Positions 8,129-14,904 of a stretch of DNA of 54,777 nucleotides are shown here, one piece after another. Made by a program: the position numbers and the translations under genes. Positions within the stretch are counted from its first letter, which is position 1; each line of letters begins with the position of its first letter. Source of the DNA: JBDHAC01 sp039588215 (lineage in GTDB: Bacteria > Gemmatimonadota > Gemmatimonadetes > Palauibacterales > Palauibacteraceae); the NCBI GenBank assembly GCA_039588215.1, contig JBDHAD010000041.1:1-54777 (forward strand). The letters are read 5' to 3'. The notes under the pieces are model-generated. The model saw only the letters and a program-made list of their open reading frames with translations, was not told the origin of the DNA and made no database searches.

Positions 8129-9796
8129 ATGAGGAACGCGTGGGCGGCGCTATTTTCCCGCACGCTTTGCGTGTCGCTCGCCCTGTCGGGTTTGGGTTGT
8201 GGCGATCGAACAGGGTCACCCGAAGAGATTCCCCCGTTGCCGCCGGTTACCGAATCCGAGCGATTCGGGGGCACGGCGGTCGTGGGTGGGGCCGCCGATG
8301 TAGTGACCATGAATCCCGCCGCCACTACCGGGCATCTGGCGGCGGAGCTTCAGAAGCACGTCCTCCTCATGACGCTTCTGCGTCATGACTCCACCATGCA
8401 GGCGGAGCCCTATCTCGCCGAGTCCTGGGAGCTCAACCGGGACAGCACGCAGGTCGTCTTTCACCTGCGGCGGGACGTACGATGGCATGACGGCGTGTCG
8501 ACGACCGCGCGCGATGTCGCGTTCACGTTCGAGCGACTCAAAGAGCCGCGCACGGCCTTTCCGAACAGAGAGTGGTTCGATCAATGGGAGGGGGCCGAGG
8601 TTGTCGACCCGTACACGATTCGTTTCGTCCTCCGACCGCATGCCGGTTTCCTGTACGGGTGGACACAGCTCCCGATCATGCCCGCCCACCTGCTGAGTCA
8701 TGTCGGGCCGGAAGAGCTCGGGCGCGATCCGTTCGGCACCGAGGCTCCCGTCGGGAACGGGCCCTTCCGCTTCGTGGAGCGGCTTCCCGGTGACGGGTGG
8801 GTGTTCGACGCGAACGAGGGCTTCCCGAACGGGCTCGGGGGGCGTCCCTACCTGGACCGGCTCGTCTACAGAGCCGTACCGGACGAGGCGACGCTGTTCG
8901 CCGAGCTGAGGACGGGTTCGGTCCACATGTTGCGCGACCTGCCGCCTTCGCAAATCGAGCGCATCGAGGCGAACCCCGATCTGGCAGTCCGGACGTTCCC
9001 CATCCGGTCGTACACGTTCATCGTTTGGAACGGACAGCGACCGGTCTTCCAGGACCCGGCCGTGCGTCGCGCGCTCACGATGGCGATCGATCGCCCCTCG
9101 CTCGTAGATGCGGTGCGAAACGGGCTGGGGCGAGTCGCCAACGGCCCGATCGGGCCATGGCACTGGGCGTACGATGCCGACCTCGTCCCTCTCGCCTACG
9201 ATCCGGAGGCGGCCGCTGCGCTCCTGGACTCGTTGGGTTGGACGGACTCGAACGGAGACGGGGTGCGCGACCGGGCCGGACACGAGTTGAGCTTCGAGCT
9301 CTCGACCAACGATCGCCAGGTAAACCAGGACATCTCGGTGATCGTCCAGAGTCAGCTGAGGGCGATCGGAGTAGATGCGACGCCGGCGACGCGCGAGTCC
9401 GGCTCGCTCGCGGCAGCCCTCACCAGCCCGGACAGACGATTCGACGCGGTCGTGCTGGCCTGGGATCCGGATTTCGAGGTGGATGACCGTCCGCTGTTCG
9501 CGTGCAGCCACCTGGGCGAGATCTTCCAGTTCGCGAGCTACTGTAATCGCGAGCTCGACCCCGTGTTGGACTCGATACCGATGGTTCGGGACCGATCGAC
9601 GCGCTTGCGGCTGTACCGAAAGTACAATCGCATCGTTCAGGCAGATCAACCGTTCACTTTCCTGTATTTCACGACAGACGCAGTCGGGGTACGGCGCGAG
9701 CTTCAGGGTCTCGTGCTGGACGCGCGCGGCGAGTTCATTAGCGTGCGGGATTGGTGGGTCCACCCGGACTACCGCGCCGCCAACGGGTCCCGGTAG
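8129..9796 (+). CDS. Peptide-type ABC transporter substrate-binding lipoprotein 2
   Basis: A 555-residue paralogue of the preceding gene. The ATG has a strong SD (GAGGAGGA). The signal peptide ends LALSGLGCGD, so Cys24 is the likely lipidation site. Family segments are PYLAESWELNRDSTQVVFHLR, VRWHDGVSTTARDVAFTFERL, DPAVRRALTMAIDRPSL and, at the C-terminus, LQGLVLDARGEFISVRDWWVHP. Two tandem binding proteins feeding one membrane complex suggest a broadened or divided substrate range. The stop is followed after 43 bases by the dppB-like permease. Confidence 0.92.
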   Translation: MRNAWAALFSRTLCVSLALSGLGCGDRTGSPEEIPPLPPVTESERFGGTAVVGGAADVVTMNPAATTGHLAAELQKHVLLMTLLRHDSTMQAEPYLAESWELNRDSTQVVFHLRRDVRWHDGVSTTARDVAFTFERLKEPRTAFPNREWFDQWEGAEVVDPYTIRFVLRPHAGFLYGWTQLPIMPAHLLSHVGPEELGRDPFGTEAPVGNGPFRFVERLPGDGWVFDANEGFPNGLGGRPYLDRLVYRAVPDEATLFAELRTGSVHMLRDLPPSQIERIEANPDLAVRTFPIRSYTFIVWNGQRPVFQDPAVRRALTMAIDRPSLVDAVRNGLGRVANGPIGPWHWAYDADLVPLAYDPEAAAALLDSLGWTDSNGDGVRDRAGHELSFELSTNDRQVNQDISVIVQSQLRAIGVDATPATRESGSLAAALTSPDRRFDAVVLAWDPDFEVDDRPLFACSHLGEIFQFASYCNRELDPVLDSIPMVRDRSTRLRLYRKYNRIVQADQPFTFLYFTTDAVGVRRELQGLVLDARGEFISVRDWWVHPDYRAANGSR

Positions 9797-9839
9797 CGGC
9801 CAGGCAGGCCGGACGACCGACGGCAGGAAAGGGGGTCCG

Positions 9840-10817
9840 CTGCTCCGTTACCTCATCCGCCGGCTGCTGGGCGCGATCCCCCTGCTATGGGGGATCCTGA
9901 CCCTCCTTTTCCTCCTCCTCCACCTCGCGCCTGGAGATCCGACCACCGCGTTCTTCAATCCCAATGTCAGCCCGGAAGTGATCGAGCAGATGCGTCGCAA
10001 CTTCGGGCTGGATCGCCCGCTCTACGAGCAATACGTGCGCTGGCTCGGCAGCTTTCTGACCGGGGACTTCGGGTACAGCTTCAGTCAATTCAGGCCCGTG
10101 ACGGCCGTGCTCGCGGACGCGCTCCCGAACACGCTGCTGCTCGGCGGCGTTTCGCTCGTACTGATCTTCATCATCGGCTGCGCCGTGGGGATCGTGCAGG
10201 CGATCCGCCAATACTCGGTCCTGGACCACTCGCTCACCTTCCTGGCGCTGTTCATCTATTCGATGCCCGGCTTCTGGCTCGGGCTGATGCTGATCCTGAT
10301 CGTCTCGTCGAACGCGGTGCCGGACGGAGCCAGACTCCCGATCTCGGGCATGCAGAGCCTGGACTACGACGCGATGGGGTTTGGGGGCCGGCTGGCGGAT
10401 CGGGCCCGGCACCTCGTCCTCCCGACGATCGCGCTCGGGATCGCATCGGCCGCGGCGGTCGCCCGCTACATGCGCAGCTCGATGCTGGAGGTGATCGGCC
10501 AGGATTATATCCGGACGGCGCGCGCGAAGGGTCTGACCGAGAGACGTGTCGTGCTCGTGCATGCGCTTCGAAACGCGATGATCCCCGTCGTGAGCCTGCT
10601 GGGGCTCTTCCTGCCGATCCTGTTCGGCGGCGCGGTCGTGATCGAGGTGGTGTTCTCGTGGCCCGGTATGGGTCGCCTGATGCACGATGCAATTCTGGCG
10701 CGCGACTACCCGGTCGTGCTGGCCGGGAGCTTCCTGTTCGCGGTGCTCGTGATCGCGGCCAACCTGGTGGCCGATCTGCTGTACGCGGTCGTGGATCCGC
10801 GCATTCGCTATGAGTAG
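9840..10817 (+). CDS. dppB: Peptide ABC transporter permease, DppB-like, probable CTG start
   Basis: A 325-residue inner-membrane permease of the DppB/OppB class. The N-terminal helix RYLIRRLLGAIPLLWGILTL leads into LLLHLAPGDPTTAFF, a family hallmark. The EAA loop reads YIRTARAKGLTERRVVLVHALRNAMIPV near residues 220-250. No ATG, GTG or TTG lies in frame near the conserved N-terminus. CTG 9840 sits 4 bases after AGGAAAGGGGG (9825-9835) and yields the exact family start (M)LRYLIRRLL. Six transmembrane segments are expected. It pairs with DppC to form the translocation pore. Confidence 0.92.
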   Translation: MLRYLIRRLLGAIPLLWGILTLLFLLLHLAPGDPTTAFFNPNVSPEVIEQMRRNFGLDRPLYEQYVRWLGSFLTGDFGYSFSQFRPVTAVLADALPNTLLLGGVSLVLIFIIGCAVGIVQAIRQYSVLDHSLTFLALFIYSMPGFWLGLMLILIVSSNAVPDGARLPISGMQSLDYDAMGFGGRLADRARHLVLPTIALGIASAAAVARYMRSSMLEVIGQDYIRTARAKGLTERRVVLVHALRNAMIPVVSLLGLFLPILFGGAVVIEVVFSWPGMGRLMHDAILARDYPVVLAGSFLFAVLVIAANLVADLLYAVVDPRIRYE

Positions 10818-10835
10818 ACGCGGGCGGGGTACCCG

Positions 10836-11951
10836 GTGAGCGCCCGACGGTTGCCGGACCTGATCCTGCCTGGCGCGCGATTGGTGTCCCGGGACACGGC
10901 GCGTGGAATGCTCGCGCTCGGCGCCTGGGTGGGGTTGCTGGCGTTGGCCGTGGCCCGGTGGGATCGCATCATCGCCACCCTCGGGGGTGGAGCCGTCGAC
11001 GAGTGGCTCGCGTTCTTGACGCTCGCGGGCGGATTGGCGGCCGCCTGGCGGCTCGGTCAACCCCCCGCCGTGCGCGCCGCCGACGCTTCCCAGACACAAT
11101 GGCGGCTCGCGTGGCTGGCCTTCCGTCGCCACCGGCTCGCGATCGTTGGGCTGGCATTGGTCGCGCTGCTCGCGGCCACGGCGCTACTCACGCCATATCT
11201 GGCGCCATTCGATCCGGCCCAGCAGGGTGCGGACATCGTGGCAACGCGGTTCCATGGACCGACGCCGACGCACCCGATGGGCACCGATCGCTTCGGTCGC
11301 GACGTCTTCAGCCGCGTCCTCTACGGCGGCCGGATCAGTCTCCTCATCGGTTTCCTGGCGGTGACGATCGCGATCACGCTCGGGACCGCGATCGGCGCCG
11401 TAGCGGGATACGCACGGGGGTGGGTGGACGCCACATCGATGCGGGTCGTGGACATGCTGCTGAGCTTCCCCCGGCTCGTCCTGCTGATCACCGTGGTGGC
11501 ACTCATCGAGCCGTCCATCCTGATCATAACGATCGTGCTGGGTCTGACGGGGTGGATGGGCACTTCGCGGGTCGTGCGTGGCGAGGTGCTCTCGGTGCGC
11601 GAGCGGGAGTACGTCCTGGCCGCACGAGCCCTGGGGTTCGGGCAGTCGCGCATCCTGTTCCGGCATATCCTGCCAAATGTCGTGAGCCCGATCATTGTCG
11701 CAGCCACGCTCGGGATCGGCAACACGATCCTGGCCGAAGCCGCGCTCAGCTTCCTGGGGCTCGGGGTGCCGCCGCCCGCGCCGAGCTGGGGTGGTATGGT
11801 GGCCGCCGGCCGTGACGTCATGCTCGACGCGTGGTGGGTCACCCTGTTCCCGGGGCTCGCGATCGTGCTCACCGTGATGAGCTTCAACCTGATCGGCGAC
11901 GGCCTGCGGGACGCGCTCGACCCGAGGACCATCGTGGGGACCGACTCGTGA
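10836..11951 (+). CDS. dppC: Peptide ABC transporter permease, DppC-like, extended N-terminus
   Basis: A 371-residue permease of the DppC/OppC class starting at GTG 10836. The canonical part begins near residue 95 (AFRRHRLAIVGLALVALLAATALLTPYLAPFDP). It contains HPMGTDRFGRDVFSRVLYGGRISL and the EAA loop YVLAARALGFGQSRILFRHILPNVVSPI. The first 90 residues add about two hydrophobic helices (MLALGAWVGLLALAVARW and WLAFLTLAGGLAAAWRL) not found in standard DppC. The gene overlaps dppD by four bases (GTGA), which suggests translational coupling. Confidence 0.93.
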   Translation: MSARRLPDLILPGARLVSRDTARGMLALGAWVGLLALAVARWDRIIATLGGGAVDEWLAFLTLAGGLAAAWRLGQPPAVRAADASQTQWRLAWLAFRRHRLAIVGLALVALLAATALLTPYLAPFDPAQQGADIVATRFHGPTPTHPMGTDRFGRDVFSRVLYGGRISLLIGFLAVTIAITLGTAIGAVAGYARGWVDATSMRVVDMLLSFPRLVLLITVVALIEPSILIITIVLGLTGWMGTSRVVRGEVLSVREREYVLAARALGFGQSRILFRHILPNVVSPIIVAATLGIGNTILAEAALSFLGLGVPPPAPSWGGMVAAGRDVMLDAWWVTLFPGLAIVLTVMSFNLIGDGLRDALDPRTIVGTDS

Positions 11952-12976
11952 GCGAGCCCGTGCTCCACGTCGACCACCTGCGGGTGTACTTCGACACCGA
12001 TGATGGCGAGTCCCGTGCCGTGGATGGGGTATCGCTGGACATCCGGCCGGGTGAGACCCTCGGGCTGGTCGGCGAATCGGGGTGTGGGAAGTCGATCACA
12101 GCCCTTTCGATCCTGGGCCTCGTGCCATCTCCCCCCTCCCGAACTCTCCCGGGCTCGAGCGTCCGTCTGCGGGGAGAGGAGTTACTGAGTGCGCCCGACG
12201 CCAGGCTGCGACAGATCCGCGGTGCCGAGATCGCGATGATCTTCCAGGAACCGATGACGTCCCTGAACCCCGTGTACCGCGTCGGCGATCAGATCGCGGA
12301 GGCGGTCCGGACACACCGGCGAATCACCAGGGTCGATCTGCGCTTCGAGGTCCTGCACCTCCTCGAGCGAGTCGGTCTGCCCGACCCCGAGCGGGCCAGA
12401 CGCGCCTACCCGCACGAATTGTCCGGCGGGATGCGTCAGCGGGTCATGGCGGCGATGGCGGTAGCCTGCGGACCCGCACTGCTCATCGCCGACGAGCCCA
12501 CCACCGCCCTGGATGTCACGATCCAGGCCCAAATCCTGGAGCTGCTGGACTCGTTTCGGCGAGAGAGCGGGATGGCTCTCCTGCTGATCTCGCACGACCT
12601 GGCCGTCGTGTCGCAGGTGGCGGATCGCGTGGCCGTAATGTACGCCGGGCAGATCGTGGAGGAAGCCGCCACCGCAGACCTGTTTCGAAGCCCCACTCAC
12701 CCCTACACCGAGGGTCTCCTTCGAGCCGTGCCATCGATCGATGCTCGGGCGGAGAGCCTGGTGGTGATCCCCGGTCGCGTCCCGCACGCGACGCGGTGGC
12801 CGGCCGCGTGCCGATTCCACCCCCGCTGCCCGTACAAGTGGGAGCGGTGTGAGGAGGAATCACCTCCACTGCTGGATGCTGGCGCGGCCCGGGCCCGCTG
12901 CTGGCTCGCCGAGGAGCCGGACCACCGCGTCGGAGCCGGCTTCTCCGCGGCTCCGGCCGGGAGCCGAGAGCGATGA
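11948..12976 (+). CDS. dppD: Peptide ABC transporter ATPase, DppD-like
   Basis: A 342-residue ATP-binding subunit. Walker A is GESGCGKS near residues 40-47, the Q-loop is IFQEPMTSLNP, the signature is LSGGMRQRV, Walker B is LLIADEPTTALD and the H-loop is LLISHDLAVV. The C-terminal oligopeptide-transporter extension carries PYTEGLLRAVPSID and a cysteine cluster (CRFHPRCPYKWERC and a later Cys). In DppD-type ATPases this cluster can hold an iron-sulfur centre. The start is GTG 11948 within the stop of dppC, and its own stop overlaps the start of dppF as ATGA. Confidence 0.95.
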   Translation: MSEPVLHVDHLRVYFDTDDGESRAVDGVSLDIRPGETLGLVGESGCGKSITALSILGLVPSPPSRTLPGSSVRLRGEELLSAPDARLRQIRGAEIAMIFQEPMTSLNPVYRVGDQIAEAVRTHRRITRVDLRFEVLHLLERVGLPDPERARRAYPHELSGGMRQRVMAAMAVACGPALLIADEPTTALDVTIQAQILELLDSFRRESGMALLLISHDLAVVSQVADRVAVMYAGQIVEEAATADLFRSPTHPYTEGLLRAVPSIDARAESLVVIPGRVPHATRWPAACRFHPRCPYKWERCEEESPPLLDAGAARARCWLAEEPDHRVGAGFSAAPAGSRER

Positions 12977-13842
12977 GTCCCGGGGTCGAGTACGGATCGA
13001 GTGCCATGGCGTCGTCCATGACGGCGGAGGAGGACGTGCCGATCCTCGAGACGCGTGAGGTCAGCCGGCGATATCCCGTCCGCCGGTCCCTGGGACGGAG
13101 GGGCGCGCCCGTGGTGGCTGTGGAGGAGGCGTCGCTGGCGCTGCGCACCGGTGAGGCGGTCGGTCTGGTAGGTGAGTCGGGAAGCGGAAAGAGCACGCTC
13201 GGACGGCTTCTCCTGGGTCTGGAGGCTCCCGACGACGGCCAGGTCCTGTTCGAGGGTGGAGAGCTCTCGGCGCAAACCGCCGTCGAGCGTCTGCGCTTTC
13301 GGCGAGCGGTGCAGGTCGTGTTCCAGGACCCGTTCGCCTCGTTGAACCCGCGCGTTACCGTCGGCGGGGCTCTGCGCGAGATACTGGCCGTCCACGGTCT
13401 GGCTCGCGGCGAAGCCGCCGACCGGCGCGTCACAGACCTCCTCGAGCAGGTGGGAATCGACCCCGGCTCCGAACGCCGGTATCCGCACGAGTTCTCCGGC
13501 GGACAACGCCAGAGGATCGGGATCGCGCGAGCCCTGTGCCTCGGCCCGCGCGTGATCGTCGCCGACGAGCCGGTCTCGGCCCTCGACGTCTCCGTGCAAG
13601 CGAAGGTGCTTCAGCTGATGCTCGAGCTCCGCCGCGCGCTCGGACTCACGTATCTGTTCATCTCGCACGACTTGGCCGTGGTCCGTCAGATCTGCGACCG
13701 GGTCCTTGTCATGCAAGAAGGAAAGATCATCGAGCGCGGACCGAGCGCGGAGCTGTTCAGCCGGCCACGCGACCCGTATACGAGACGCTTGCTTGAGGCG
13801 GTGCCGAGGTTGCCGCGAGTCGGCGAGAAAACCGCTCCCTGA
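12973..13842 (+). CDS. dppF: Peptide ABC transporter ATPase, DppF-like
   Basis: A 289-residue second ATPase of the importer. It has Walker A GESGSGKST, Q-loop VVFQDPFASLNP, signature FSGGQRQRIGIARAL, Walker B VIVADEPVSALD and H-loop LFISHDLAVV. It starts at ATG 12973, overlapping the dppD stop. Methionines at residues 12 and 16 are alternatives. It ends shortly after RDPYTRRLLEAVP, so it lacks the long C-terminal extension and the cysteine cluster of DppD. This is the last gene of the transport operon; the next gene has its own promoter. Confidence 0.95.
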   Translation: MSPGVEYGSSAMASSMTAEEDVPILETREVSRRYPVRRSLGRRGAPVVAVEEASLALRTGEAVGLVGESGSGKSTLGRLLLGLEAPDDGQVLFEGGELSAQTAVERLRFRRAVQVVFQDPFASLNPRVTVGGALREILAVHGLARGEAADRRVTDLLEQVGIDPGSERRYPHEFSGGQRQRIGIARALCLGPRVIVADEPVSALDVSVQAKVLQLMLELRRALGLTYLFISHDLAVVRQICDRVLVMQEGKIIERGPSAELFSRPRDPYTRRLLEAVPRLPRVGEKTAP

Positions 13843-13860
13843 ACACCAGGAAGCCCGATC

Positions 13861-13889
13861 TTGACGGGCCCTGAGCCCCCCCCTAGCTT
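13861..13889 (+). promoter_or_regulatory. Promoter TTGACG-N17-TAGCTT of the exbB/tolQ gene
   Basis: TTGACG (13861-13866) and TAGCTT (13884-13889) are separated by 17 bases and lie about 70 bases before the TTG start. The same pair of hexamers with identical spacing occurs at 32169-32197. Confidence 0.65.
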
Positions 13890-13958
13890 GATCCGGCCTG
13901 CCTTCAGGCGCCGCTGGAAGCTTCCGGCGATGGATTAACTTTACCACTGGAGAGACCA

Positions 13959-14657
13959 TTGTTCGCTGCGACACTCTGGGCGATTCAGGAGACATCGCCG
14001 CGACTCGGCGAGGGTCAGTCACTCAACCTGGCCGACATCTGGCAGGCGGGTGGGTTCATGATGTGGCCGCTCGGCCTTGCTCTGGCCATCGGTATCCTCA
14101 TCATCATCTGGAAGTTCATCGACCTCCAGTCCAAAGCGGCCAGGACCCGCAAGCTGCTCGGCGACGTGGACGGGATGATCGCGCAGGGGCGGCTCGACGA
14201 GGCGCTTGCGCAGTGCGAGGATTCGAAGGCCCCCGCCGCGGAGATCCTCAAAGCGGGCTTGCGCCGCCACGAGGAGGGCACGGAGCGCGTCATGCAGGCG
14301 ATCGAGAACGCCGGCGCGATCCAGGTGGCCGGCCTGGAAAGAGGCCTCGTGTGGCTCGCCACGCTCGCGAACGTGGCCCCGCTGCTCGGCTTCCTCGGAA
14401 CCGTGATCGGGATGATTATGGCCTTCCAGGCGATCGAGATCGCGGGTGAGGTCGAGGCGACGCTCGTGGCCGGAGGGATCAAGGTAGCCCTCATCACGAC
14501 CGCGACCGGGCTCACGATCGCGATTCCGATCAACATCATGCACAACTACTTCGTCACGCGGATCGACCGCCTGGTGATCGACATGGAGGAGAGCGCTCAG
14601 CGGATGATCGACGCCCTCCACGAGCGCGAGGCGCGCGCCGCCGCCGCCGCCGGCTGA
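13959..14657 (+). CDS. MotA/TolQ/ExbB proton channel family protein
   Basis: A 232-residue inner-membrane protein starting at TTG 13959 behind GGAGAG. It has three hydrophobic helices: about 34-55 (MMWPLGLALAIGILIIIW), about 125-155 (LATLANVAPLLGFLGTVIGMIMAF) and about 165-190 (LITTATGLTIAIPINIM). The block LGFLGTVIGMI with the following TTATGL is the ExbB/TolQ signature. Such channels use the proton gradient to energise TonB or Tol. No ExbD/TolR partner follows; instead there is a strong terminator and then a TonB-dependent receptor. The partner must lie elsewhere. ExbB and TolQ cannot be told apart here. Confidence 0.9.
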   Translation: MFAATLWAIQETSPRLGEGQSLNLADIWQAGGFMMWPLGLALAIGILIIIWKFIDLQSKAARTRKLLGDVDGMIAQGRLDEALAQCEDSKAPAAEILKAGLRRHEEGTERVMQAIENAGAIQVAGLERGLVWLATLANVAPLLGFLGTVIGMIMAFQAIEIAGEVEATLVAGGIKVALITTATGLTIAIPINIMHNYFVTRIDRLVIDMEESAQRMIDALHEREARAAAAAG

Positions 14658-14705
14658 AGCACCGCCGACCGGGCTCGCGAAGGCCCGGACCGCGAGAGTA
14701 ACGGA

Positions 14706-14735
14706 GAGGGCCCGGGTCTCACCCGGGCCCTCTTG
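14706..14735 (+). terminator. Rho-independent terminator after exbB/tolQ
   Basis: The 12-base arms GAGGGCCCGGGT and ACCCGGGCCCTC pair perfectly around a CTC loop, followed by TTGC. It lies about 50 bases after the stop codon, which makes exbB/tolQ a single-gene unit. Confidence 0.75.
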
Positions 14736-14904
14736 CATCTGAACACGAAGTGGTCACCGGGCGACGGGAACCCGACGATCCGGCCGCCCTCGAGAGCCTG
14801 CCAACTCGGCGCACTTGCGCTCGATAGACCCAATTTCGACTTTTCAAACCATCTTATCCCCTTTTCCACCAAGGGCGATGTGCGCCTGGCACCCCGGAGG
14901 CGGT

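Noticed and set aside
6783..9763. Two long minus-strand frames opposite the binding-protein genes
   Set aside because: Composition is shadow-like and the plus strand codes canonical family-5 binding proteins throughout.
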